Assembly (NCBI RefSeq): GCF_025352015.1
Contig: NZ_JANXUG010000014.1
Span: 1-41,239 of the forward strand
Reading direction: 5' to 3'
Length of the DNA: 41,239 nucleotides
Origin: Flavobacterium sp.
GTDB taxonomy: Bacteria; Bacteroidota; Bacteroidia; Flavobacteriales; Flavobacteriaceae
Shown here piece after piece: positions 1-7,845 of this stretch. How positions within the stretch are numbered: position 1 is the first letter of the stretch; each line of letters opens with the position of its first letter. Made by a program: the position numbers and the translations under genes. The notes under the pieces are model-generated. The model searched no databases and had not been told where the DNA came from. It worked only from the letters and a program-made list of their open reading frames with translations.

Positions 1-29
1 TGTATATGAATGATTTTATTGATAATAGA

Positions 30-60
30 TTTGTAAATAATAATAAATTATATATTTTTG
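30..60 (+). promoter_or_regulatory. Bacteroidetes-type promoter of the DUF5916 gene
   Basis: The -33 box TTTG is at 30-33 and the -7 box TATTTTTG at 53-60, with a 19-bp spacer. This is an exact match to the flavobacterial consensus TTTG-(17-23)-TAnnTTTG. Transcription would start near 66, so translation must begin downstream, which decides for the GTG at 81. Confidence 0.7.
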
Positions 61-80
61 CCCAACTAATTAAAACTTCC

Positions 81-2558
81 GTGCCTAAATCTCATAGCTA
101 TTTTACTTACGTAATACTGCTTTTTACAATAGTTATGTTTGGGCAAAATCCAAAAAAAACTCTTTTTACTCAATATACCACAGATAAAATAATAATTGAC
201 GGGAAGTTTGACGAACCTGTATGGCAAACCGCTGCCATCGCAAATAATTTTGTGATGATTGACCCTGATAATGGAAAACCCGAAAAAGCAGAACGAAAGT
301 CGGATGTAAAAGTAGTTTATACGAATGATGCGCTTTACATCGCTGCAACTTTAACAGATAACAAACCTTCAAAAATTGGCAAGGAACTGGCACTACGAGA
401 TAATTTTGTCACTGCTGATCATTTTGGTGTTCAAATAAATGGCTTTAATGATGGCCAACAAGAATTTCGTTTTTTTGTGAGTGCATCAGGCGTCCAAATA
501 GATATGATTTACACTGAAGCCAACGGCGAAGATACTTCATGGGATGCCATTTGGGATAGCAAAACAATGATTACTGAAACAGGTTGGAATGTTGAAATGA
601 AAATTCCCTTTGCCGCTTTGCGCTTTTCGACAGAAAAAAAACAAACATGGGGCATCAATTTTTACAGAGAAATAATCAGAGATAGACAAAGATTTACATG
701 GAATTTGATAAATAATAATATCAAAAACGAAGCCATTCAGGCGGGAATCCTTGAAGGTATTGAAAATATTAAAACACCAACACGATTGTTTTTTATACCC
801 TACACCTCACAATATTTTAACATCAGAGATTCTAACAAAACAAAAAGTGAATTTAAAGGTGGGCTAGATATAAAATATGGAATTAATGATGCTTTTACTT
901 TGGATGCCATATTAGTACCTGATTTTGGTCAAACAACATTTGATAGAGTAGAACTAAATTTGAGTCCATTTGAACAACAGTTTAGTGAAAATCGTCCTTT
1001 TTTTACAGAAGGAACAGAGCTCTTCAACAAAGGAAATTTGGTTTACTCTAGAAGGATAGGCGGTGTGCCGTCATTATCTAGCGTATTATTGCCCAATGAA
1101 ATATATGTTGAAAATCCTGTAAAAGTAAACTTATTAAATGCCATAAAAATATCTGGTAGAACAAAAAGCGGTTTGGGCATCGGCGTTTTGAATGCCGTAA
1201 CAGATAAAACCGTGGACAAAATAAAAAACACTGTCACCGGTGAAACCCGTTCCGTAACCACAGAACCAATTGCTAATTATAATGTACTCGTATTGGATCA
1301 GCGGTTTAGAAAAAACTCATCAGTATCGTTCGTAAATACAAATGTGATGCGAAATGGCGATTTTAGAGACGCCAATGTTTCAGCAATAGTTTATGATTTA
1401 AACACAAAATCAAATTCCTTTAAAATAAATGGTGATTATAAATACAGTTATGTTAAAGACAATCAAAATTTAGAAAATAAAACGGGCTTTAACACCTCCC
1501 TTAATTTAGCTAAAACAAAAGGAAAATATAGGTTCGGTACTGGTGCACAATACGTTTCATCCCAATGGGATAATAACGATTTGGGCATAAATTTTCAAAA
1601 TCATTATCAAAGTTATTATGCAAAAGCAAGTTATAGAATTTTAAACCCAACCAAAAATTTTAATTCTTTTGGAATTTATTTTAATAGTTATTCTGAATTT
1701 GATAACAGAACAAATAGAATTCAAAGTGCCAATTTGAGTTTGCAATCCAACTTTAGTACTAAAAAGAATGACTTCTTTAATTTTGGAATCAATGCAAGAC
1801 CACTAAAAATTTATGACTTTTATGAACCCCGAAGTTCTAACCAAGAACGCTTTTTGACAGTAACACAAAATATAAGTGGATTTATTTATTTTTCTTCTAA
1901 TTACAACCGTAAGTTCGCTATTGATTTGAATCCTTTCATTGGTTTTAATAACGAGAAAGGTCGAATGAATTTCGGATTTGGCGCAAGTCCACGATACCGT
2001 TTTGACGATCATTTTTCATTGATTTACGATTTTTCGTATAATGTTCAGAAAAACAATATTGGCTATGTTGACCAAGATAATTCGCTTAACAAAATTTACA
2101 TTGGAAGAAGAGATAGATCCACTTTTTCTAACTCATTAACAGCTAAATACACCATAAACAATGTAATGAATTTAAATTTATCATTAAGACACTACATGTC
2201 GTATGCCCAATATAATAACTTTTACACTTTGTTAAATGATGGCAGTTTACAGGAAAATCCAGCTTACACCACCAACAATGACAGAAGTTTTTCTACCTGG
2301 AACATGGATTTATCCTATTCATGGTGGTTTGCTCCAGGAAGTCTACTTTCAGTTTTATATAGAAACAATTCTTTTGTCTCACAATTTGGAACCACAATAG
2401 AAAAAGGTTATTTAGATAATTTAAAGCAAAACTTAAACGATAAAACGTTAGACCACATTATTTCGATTAGTCTTCGCTATTATATTGATTACAATTCTAT
2501 CAAAAACACAAAAATTTCCAAAACTTTCACAAAACCAAAGGAGAGAATACGCTTCTAA
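81..2558 (+). CDS. DUF5916 outer-membrane protein with N-terminal CBM9-like domain
   Basis: Large exported protein of about 825 residues. A signal peptide (SYFTYVILLFTIVMFGQ) is followed by a carbohydrate-binding family 9-like domain (IDGKFDEPVWQTA near residues 39-51). After about residue 230 come many alternating amphipathic strands rich in Asn, Tyr and Phe, as in DUF5916 proteins, which are predicted outer-membrane beta-barrels of Bacteroidota. I chose the GTG at 81 rather than the in-frame ATG at 6. A full Bacteroidetes promoter (TTTG at 30-33, 19-bp spacer, TATTTTTG at 53-60) lies between them, and the GTG places the signal peptide at the very N-terminus. The true ligand is unknown; surface binding or import of a glycan or peptide is an inference from the fold. 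Family assignment is confident, function is not. Confidence 0.85.
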   Translation: MPKSHSYFTYVILLFTIVMFGQNPKKTLFTQYTTDKIIIDGKFDEPVWQTAAIANNFVMIDPDNGKPEKAERKSDVKVVYTNDALYIAATLTDNKPSKIGKELALRDNFVTADHFGVQINGFNDGQQEFRFFVSASGVQIDMIYTEANGEDTSWDAIWDSKTMITETGWNVEMKIPFAALRFSTEKKQTWGINFYREIIRDRQRFTWNLINNNIKNEAIQAGILEGIENIKTPTRLFFIPYTSQYFNIRDSNKTKSEFKGGLDIKYGINDAFTLDAILVPDFGQTTFDRVELNLSPFEQQFSENRPFFTEGTELFNKGNLVYSRRIGGVPSLSSVLLPNEIYVENPVKVNLLNAIKISGRTKSGLGIGVLNAVTDKTVDKIKNTVTGETRSVTTEPIANYNVLVLDQRFRKNSSVSFVNTNVMRNGDFRDANVSAIVYDLNTKSNSFKINGDYKYSYVKDNQNLENKTGFNTSLNLAKTKGKYRFGTGAQYVSSQWDNNDLGINFQNHYQSYYAKASYRILNPTKNFNSFGIYFNSYSEFDNRTNRIQSANLSLQSNFSTKKNDFFNFGINARPLKIYDFYEPRSSNQERFLTVTQNISGFIYFSSNYNRKFAIDLNPFIGFNNEKGRMNFGFGASPRYRFDDHFSLIYDFSYNVQKNNIGYVDQDNSLNKIYIGRRDRSTFSNSLTAKYTINNVMNLNLSLRHYMSYAQYNNFYTLLNDGSLQENPAYTTNNDRSFSTWNMDLSYSWWFAPGSLLSVLYRNNSFVSQFGTTIEKGYLDNLKQNLNDKTLDHIISISLRYYIDYNSIKNTKISKTFTKPKERIRF

Positions 2559-2575
2559 AAGTTAACTTTTAGCTT

Positions 2576-2583
2576 TATCTTTG
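2576..2583 (+). promoter_or_regulatory. -7 promoter box (TATCTTTG) of gpmI
   Basis: TATCTTTG matches TAnnTTTG exactly and lies 17 bases before the gpmI ATG, implying a very short leader. No convincing -33 TTTG is seen. Confidence 0.55.
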
Positions 2584-2600
2584 TTCGAAACAAATTTCTG

Positions 2601-4118
2601 ATGAACAAAAAAGTAATCCTTATGATTTTAGACGGTTGGGGCAAATCGCCTAACCCAAAAGTTTCCGCAATAGTCAATGCCAATATTCCGTTTATAAACT
2701 CCTTATATAAAAAATATCCAAATGCCCAGCTGCGAACCGACGGCCTGAACGTAGGCTTACCCGAAGGGCAAATGGGAAATTCCGAGGTGGGTCACATGAA
2801 TCTTGGTGCAGGAAGGATTGTATATCAAGATTTGGCAAAAATTAATTTGGCTGTAGCCAATAAAACCATGAATCAAGAACAATCGCTAATCGATGCTTTT
2901 CATTATGCGAAAAACAATAACAAAGCAGTACATTTTTTAGGGTTGCTTTCGGATGGAGGCGTGCATTCACACACCTCCCATCTTAAAAGTTTGATTGAGG
3001 TTTCACAAGAGTATGGTCTCAATAAAATATTTGTTCACGCCTTTACCGACGGCCGCGATGTAGATCCAAAATCAGGAAAAAAATACATTCAAGATTTAGA
3101 AAATTATCTTCACAACACTACGGCGAAAATTGCTACTGTAATTGGAAGATATTATGCCATGGATAGAGACAAACGTTGGGAACGTGTAAAATTAGCTTAT
3201 GATTTGGTCGTAAACGGAATTGGAAAACACACCACAAATATAATAGACAGCATTGCCGAAAGTTATGCAGAAAACGTGACCGATGAATTCATTCAACCCT
3301 TAATTTGTGTGGATGCAAATGATAATCCTGTAGCTTGTATTCAAAATGATGACGTAGTTATTTTCTTCAACTTTAGAACCGATAGAGGAAGAGAATTGAC
3401 CGAAGTTTTGTCGCAAAAAGACTTCCACGAATTCAATATGCACAAACTAAATTTGTATTACATAACGATGACCAATTATGATGACACTTATAAAAACGTA
3501 CACGTTATCTATGACAAAGCCAATATTACAGAAACACTTGGTGAAGTTTTAGAAAAAAACAACAAAACTCAAATTCGTATCGCCGAAACCGAGAAATATC
3601 CACATGTTACCTTTTTCTTTTCGGGCGGAAGAGAAATTCCATTTCGTGGTGAAACCCGTATTTTAAAACATTCCCCAAAAGTAGCCACTTACGATTTGCA
3701 ACCAGAAATGAGTGCCTTTGAATTAAAAGATGCCTTGATTCCCGAACTTAACAAAGCCGAAGTTGATTTTGTTTGCCTCAACTTTGCCAATGGTGATATG
3801 GTGGGACATACCGGTGTTATGTCAGCAGCTATAAAAGCTTGTGAAGCTGTAGATGTTTGTGTTGCCGCAGTTGTTACAGCCGCTCTCGAAAACAATTACA
3901 CCACGCTAATCATTGCCGACCATGGCAATTGCGAAACGATGATAAACCCTGATGGATCACCGAATACCGCTCATACCACCAATCCAGTTCCAATTATTTT
4001 GGTAGATAAAGAACTAAAATCAATTCACGATGGCGTTCTAGGCGATCTTGCTCCTACTATTTTAGAATTGATGGGAATCGAAAAGCCCGCTGTGATGACC
4101 GGAAAGTCGTTATTATAA
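2601..4118 (+). CDS. gpmI: 2,3-bisphosphoglycerate-independent phosphoglycerate mutase
   Basis: Cytosolic glycolytic and gluconeogenic enzyme interconverting 3- and 2-phosphoglycerate. Its 505 residues match the usual iPGM length of about 505-515. The N-terminal metal motif is ILDGWGKSPNP (Asp11). The phosphoserine motif MGNSEVGHMNLGAGR carries the catalytic Ser61. C-terminal metal-binding motifs include GDMVGHTGV and ADHGNCETM, so both the phosphatase and the transferase domains of the alkaline-phosphatase superfamily are complete. It has its own short-leader promoter and is followed after 44 bases by map, which also has its own promoter. Nothing is unusual. Confidence 0.97.
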   Translation: MNKKVILMILDGWGKSPNPKVSAIVNANIPFINSLYKKYPNAQLRTDGLNVGLPEGQMGNSEVGHMNLGAGRIVYQDLAKINLAVANKTMNQEQSLIDAFHYAKNNNKAVHFLGLLSDGGVHSHTSHLKSLIEVSQEYGLNKIFVHAFTDGRDVDPKSGKKYIQDLENYLHNTTAKIATVIGRYYAMDRDKRWERVKLAYDLVVNGIGKHTTNIIDSIAESYAENVTDEFIQPLICVDANDNPVACIQNDDVVIFFNFRTDRGRELTEVLSQKDFHEFNMHKLNLYYITMTNYDDTYKNVHVIYDKANITETLGEVLEKNNKTQIRIAETEKYPHVTFFFSGGREIPFRGETRILKHSPKVATYDLQPEMSAFELKDALIPELNKAEVDFVCLNFANGDMVGHTGVMSAAIKACEAVDVCVAAVVTAALENNYTTLIIADHGNCETMINPDGSPNTAHTTNPVPIILVDKELKSIHDGVLGDLAPTILELMGIEKPAVMTGKSLL

Positions 4119-4136
4119 AAATACTATTTATTATCG

Positions 4137-4144
4137 TACTTTTG
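4137..4144 (+). promoter_or_regulatory. -7 promoter box (TACTTTTG) of map
   Basis: Exact TAnnTTTG match between gpmI and map. It overlaps a TTG at 4142 that could be taken for an alternative start. Because that TTG lies inside the promoter box, the ATG at 4163 is the better start. Confidence 0.6.
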
Positions 4145-4162
4145 GCGACTGAAAATAGCGTT

Positions 4163-4981
4163 ATGATTATTCCAAAAACAGCCGAAGAAATTGAATTAAT
4201 GCGCGAAAGTGCGTTATTAGTTTCTAAAACACTTGGCGAAGTTGCAAAAGTTATTAAACCTGGTGTTAGCACTTTGCAATTAGACAAACTAGCCGAAGAA
4301 TTCATAAGAGACAATGGTGGCGTTCCCGGCTTTCTGGGATTATACGGTTTTCCTAATTCGTTGTGTATGAGTCCTAATGCGCAAGTGGTTCATGGGGTTC
4401 CTAATACTGTTCCGTTGCAGGATGGAGATGTGATTTCTGTAGATTGTGGTGTCTTGAAAAATGGTTTTTATGGCGATCACGCCTATTCATTTGAAATTGG
4501 TGAAGTCGCAGCAGATGTCAAAAAACTATTGCAGATTACCAAAGAAAGTTTGTATGTTGGGATTCGAGAATTTAGAATTGGCAATCGTGTAGAAGATGTG
4601 GGCAATGCAATTCAGAAATACTGCGAAAGTTATGGTTATGGAGTGGTTAGAGAGCTTGTGGGGCATGGTTTAGGAACCAAAATGCACGAAGATCCCGAAA
4701 TGCCAAATTACGGCAAACGCGGTCGAGGAAAACTTTTTGAAGAAGGCATGACTGTAGCGATAGAACCGATGATAAACATGGGGACTAAAAATATAAAACA
4801 ACTCAAAGACGGTTGGACAATCCTTACTGCAGATGGAAAACCAAGTGCGCATTTTGAGCATAATGTTGCTTTAATTAATGGTAAACCAGAGTTGCTTTCT
4901 ACGTTTCAATATATTTATAATGCTTTGGGAATTGTAAGTAATGAAGAAGATGAATTTAAGAAACAATCATTGATTATTTAG
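4163..4981 (+). CDS. map: type I methionine aminopeptidase
   Basis: Removes the initiator methionine from nascent proteins. The product is 272 residues of M24A fold. The five metal ligands are visible in order: two Asp in VISVDCGVLKNGFYGDHAYS, His in ELVGHGLGTKMHEDPE, Glu in VAIEPMINMG and Glu in SAHFEHNVAL. The start MIIPKTAEEIELMRESALL is the typical flavobacterial beginning. Seven codons of upstream reading frame (from TTG 4142) are discounted because they fall within the promoter box. A second, distant M24 protein lies at 37379-38062 in the accessory region and is not a paralogous Map. Confidence 0.96.
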   Translation: MIIPKTAEEIELMRESALLVSKTLGEVAKVIKPGVSTLQLDKLAEEFIRDNGGVPGFLGLYGFPNSLCMSPNAQVVHGVPNTVPLQDGDVISVDCGVLKNGFYGDHAYSFEIGEVAADVKKLLQITKESLYVGIREFRIGNRVEDVGNAIQKYCESYGYGVVRELVGHGLGTKMHEDPEMPNYGKRGRGKLFEEGMTVAIEPMINMGTKNIKQLKDGWTILTADGKPSAHFEHNVALINGKPELLSTFQYIYNALGIVSNEEDEFKKQSLII

Positions 4982-4987
4982 ATTACA

Positions 4988-5079
4988 CAGAGATTCACAG
5001 AGAAATATAAGGTGATAAACAGAGAAATTTAACATATATATTAGGCTAACATTTAAATCAAATCCTCTGTGAATCTCTG
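4988..5079. repeat. inverted repeat, 15-bp arms (CAGAGATTCACAGAG)
   Basis: The arm CAGAGATTCACAGAG (4988-5002) is exactly complementary to CTCTGTGAATCTCTG (5065-5079). A related run GTGTGTCTCTGTGAAG follows at 5089-5104. The element fills most of the gap between map and the methyltransferase gene. Sequences of the 'ctctgtg' type recur between genes in Bacteroidota, so it is probably a dispersed intergenic repeat. It lacks a T-tract and is not a clear terminator. Confidence 0.7.
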
Positions 5080-5119
5080 CAATACTCCGTGTGTCTCTGT
5101 GAAGAAATTTTAAAACAAC

Positions 5120-5953
5120 ATGAAAAAGATTTTTAAGTTTATTCTCAATACCATTCCAAGACCTATTCTTATTCGCTTAAGCATTGTAATTCGTCCAATA
5201 TTGGCTTTTGTGTTAAAAGGAAACACCTTCACAGATCCTATTGATGGCAAAAGTTTCCGAATGTTCTTACCTTATGGTTATGGCACTCAAAGAAATAATG
5301 TGCTTTCTCCAAGCACGCTTTCGCTAGAGAGACACCGATTATTGTGGTTGTATCTACTCAATGAAACCGACTTCTTTCAATCTGAACTTGATTCAGATTC
5401 TCCTTTCACTAAAAACAAACGTATCAAATTACGAGATACTGAAACAAGTTCAATATTAAAAGTACTACATTTTGCGCCTGAACAAGAATTTTACAAACGG
5501 TTTAAAAAGCAAACAAATATTGATTACACTACCACCGACTTACTTTCGCCTTTAGCAGATGTAAAAGCAGACATTTGCAACTTGCCGTTCGAAGACAATA
5601 CCTATGATATTATTTTCTGCAACCACGTTTTAGAACATATCCAAGATGATACAAAAGCGATGAAAGAAATGTACAGAGTTTTAAAACCTGGTGGCATGGG
5701 GATTTTTCAAATTCCGCAAGACCTCACTAGAGCAACCACTTTTTCAGACGATACCATTGTTGATCAAAAAGAACGTACTAAAATTTTCGGACAATATGAT
5801 CATGTAAGGGTTTATGGAAGAGATTACTTTGATAAGTTAAGAAGCATCAACTTCAAAGTGATTGAAGAAGATTATACTCATAAAATCACCCCTGAAGTGG
5901 TAGTCAAATATTGCTTGGCAAAAGGGGAAATTATTCCGGTTTGTTTTAAGTAA
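5120..5953 (+). CDS. class I SAM-dependent methyltransferase
   Basis: 277-residue protein with a methyltransferase type 11 core: SILKVLHFAPEQEF (111-124, motif I region), DICNLPFEDNTYDIIFCNHV (151-170, acidic loop and motif II) and MYRVLKPGG (184-192, motif III). The basic, partly hydrophobic first 35 residues could be a membrane-associating amphipathic segment. The substrate is not evident; a small metabolite, quinone or glycan are all possible. The motif I region lacks the usual GxGxG, having FAPEQ instead, as in some family members. The gene stands alone, between the inverted repeat at 4988-5104 and the Plug gene. Confidence 0.8.
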   Translation: MKKIFKFILNTIPRPILIRLSIVIRPILAFVLKGNTFTDPIDGKSFRMFLPYGYGTQRNNVLSPSTLSLERHRLLWLYLLNETDFFQSELDSDSPFTKNKRIKLRDTETSSILKVLHFAPEQEFYKRFKKQTNIDYTTTDLLSPLADVKADICNLPFEDNTYDIIFCNHVLEHIQDDTKAMKEMYRVLKPGGMGIFQIPQDLTRATTFSDDTIVDQKERTKIFGQYDHVRVYGRDYFDKLRSINFKVIEEDYTHKITPEVVVKYCLAKGEIIPVCFK

Positions 5954-5992
5954 AACATAAGAAATGAACGTATTAAAATTTATAAATTTTAG

Positions 5993-6000
5993 TATCTTTA
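5993..6000 (+). promoter_or_regulatory. -7-like promoter box (TATCTTTA) of the Plug gene
   Basis: Matches TAnnTTTG at seven of eight positions and lies 20 bases before the ATG at 6020. Confidence 0.4.
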
Positions 6001-6019
6001 CGCATCTGATTTATAAACG

Positions 6020-7270
6020 ATGCTAAAAAAGTTATTTCTTTTATACTGTTCATTCACTTCTGCGATTTCATTCGCACAAGTCGAAAAAGAAGTTGTTCCT
6101 CCCTACAATATTAAAACTGTGACCTTTGTTCAAAACAATCAAAATGTAATTCCTATTTTTCAATTAGGTGATAGTTTTCAGTTTCAATTTGATGATTTAT
6201 ACGCCTCCGAAGCCAATTATTATTACACGATTACTCATTGTGATTATGATTGGAAGCCCTCGCAATTATCAAAAAACGAGTATATAAATGGTTTTGATGA
6301 CCAAAGAATTCAGGATTACACCAATTCATTGAACCCACTTCAAGTGTATTCGCATTACAGACTTGCATTTCCCAGTAAATTAACCCAGTTCAGAGTAAGT
6401 GGAAATTATGTCATTAAAATTTTAAATGATGACAAGGAAGTAGTTTTTTCCAGAAAATTTATTCTTTATGAAGATTTAGTTTCAGTGCCAATGCAAATTA
6501 GGAGAGCCCGAAATATTGCCGTTATTGAGCACAAACAAAATATAGATTTTTCTATTAAATCATCCGTGATCAATTTTCAAAGTCCGCTGACCAATGTCAA
6601 AGTGATGTTGCTTCAAAATGGTAAATTTAGTAACGCCATCACTAATATTAAACCGCAGTATACCATTGGCAATGATTTGATTTATAAATACGATACCGAA
6701 ACCCAATTTTGGGCTGGAAACGAATTCCTTTTTTTTGAAAACAAAGACATACGAGCTGCCAATAATAGTATTGCTGGGATAGATTCTAAAGGCGGATTAT
6801 ATAACGCACATTTATATGTCAGCAAGACACGAGCAAACAATCCTTACACTTATTTTCCTGATATTAACGGAAATTTTTTGGTTAAAAATATTGGTGCCCA
6901 AAACAACGAGATTGAAGCCGATTATTCATGGGTTTTCTTCACACTTTCAGCACCATCTTATTTTGACAAAAAAAGTATTTACATCAACGGAATGTTCAAT
7001 AATTTTACGCTTGGTGATGAAAATAAAATGGATTATAATTCTGAAAAAGGCGTCTATGAAAAAGCCATTATGATCAAACAAGGTTTTACAAATTACCAAT
7101 ATGTAATCGCAGATGATAAGGGAAAAGTAGATGAAGAAAACGCCATTGATGGTAATTTTTTTCAGACGGAAAACAATTACTTTGTGCTTGTTTATTATAA
7201 AGAAAACAATCAGCGATACGACAGAATTATTGGAAAAGGAATTGCAAGTTCAGTAGATATAACTAACTAA
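6020..7270 (+). CDS. type IX secretion system Plug protein (DUF5103)
   Basis: 416-residue exported protein with signal peptide MLKKLFLLYCSFTSAISFAQ. The body has DUF5103 character: an N-terminal beta domain (YYYTITHCDYDWKPSQLSK, near residues 75-95) and a C-terminal immunoglobulin or CBM48-like stretch (YINGMFNNFTLGDENKMDYN). Structural work on the Flavobacterium johnsoniae SprA translocon identified a DUF5103 protein, named Plug, that seals the outer-membrane pore from the periplasmic side. This gene is a likely orthologue. It is followed after 69 bases by apaG, which has its own promoter. The T9SS cargo genes at 9570 and 10954 fit the context. Assignment to DUF5103 is from recognition of sequence style and neighbours, not a search. 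Confidence 0.82.
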   Translation: MLKKLFLLYCSFTSAISFAQVEKEVVPPYNIKTVTFVQNNQNVIPIFQLGDSFQFQFDDLYASEANYYYTITHCDYDWKPSQLSKNEYINGFDDQRIQDYTNSLNPLQVYSHYRLAFPSKLTQFRVSGNYVIKILNDDKEVVFSRKFILYEDLVSVPMQIRRARNIAVIEHKQNIDFSIKSSVINFQSPLTNVKVMLLQNGKFSNAITNIKPQYTIGNDLIYKYDTETQFWAGNEFLFFENKDIRAANNSIAGIDSKGGLYNAHLYVSKTRANNPYTYFPDINGNFLVKNIGAQNNEIEADYSWVFFTLSAPSYFDKKSIYINGMFNNFTLGDENKMDYNSEKGVYEKAIMIKQGFTNYQYVIADDKGKVDEENAIDGNFFQTENNYFVLVYYKENNQRYDRIIGKGIASSVDITN

Positions 7271-7308
7271 AAATTAATATCAAATATCCTTTAGAACAGT
7301 ATTTTTTG

Positions 7309-7316
7309 TAATTTTG
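7309..7316 (+). promoter_or_regulatory. -7 promoter box (TAATTTTG) of apaG
   Basis: Exact TAnnTTTG match 24 bases before the apaG ATG, indicating that apaG can be transcribed apart from the Plug gene. Confidence 0.55.
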
Positions 7317-7339
7317 GCATCGATTAATAATTCAAATTC

Positions 7340-7726
7340 ATGGTAACCCAAATAACGAGAGGCATAAAAATTTCGGTCTTGACTAGTTTTGAAGGTACTT
7401 ACTTCAAAAACTACAAGATTCATTTTGCATTTAGTTATGAGATTACAATTGAAAATCACAGTAAAGATTCTGTGCAGTTAACTTCCCGTCATTGGGAAGT
7501 TTTAGATTCTCTTAACGATTTAGAAACAGTGAATGGTGAGGGCGTTATTGGTAAAAAGCCAGTCCTAAAACCCGGAGAAAAACACACTTATAATTCGGGA
7601 TGTTTACTTTCCTCACCCTTTGGAGCTATGAGAGGTTACTTTAACATGATAAATTTTACTACCACTAATACCTTCAAAGTTATAGTGCCTTCTTTCAAAT
7701 TAAGCGCGGCATTTGCTTTGAATTAA
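7340..7726 (+). CDS. apaG: ApaG domain protein
   Basis: 128-residue single-domain protein, the normal ApaG length. Recognisable features are YEITIENHSKDSVQLTSRHW, the phosphate-loop-like NGEGVIGKKPVLKPGE and the C-terminal block SPFGAMRGYFNMI. ApaG has an immunoglobulin-like fold; the E. coli protein is linked to cobalt and magnesium sensitivity and diadenosine tetraphosphate levels, but its biochemical role remains unclear. It sits directly after the T9SS Plug gene. Confidence 0.93.
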   Translation: MVTQITRGIKISVLTSFEGTYFKNYKIHFAFSYEITIENHSKDSVQLTSRHWEVLDSLNDLETVNGEGVIGKKPVLKPGEKHTYNSGCLLSSPFGAMRGYFNMINFTTTNTFKVIVPSFKLSAAFALN

Positions 7727-7765
7727 TTTGGTCCTACTTCTATTAAAAATTCAAAAAATCCTTTG

Positions 7766-7773
7766 TACTTTTG
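7766..7773 (+). promoter_or_regulatory. -7 promoter box (TACTTTTG) of pruA
   Basis: Exact TAnnTTTG match about 72 bases before the pruA ATG. The leader between them is very AT-rich with a repeated 'ttttctaa' run. Confidence 0.5.
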
Positions 7774-7845
7774 TATGAAATTAAATAATTCATAGTAAAT
7801 GAGTTATTTTATTTTCTAATTTTCTAATTTTTTAAATTAAATCAA

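Noticed and set aside
4142..4162. TTG start adding seven residues to Map
   Set aside because: The codon lies inside the -7 promoter box.
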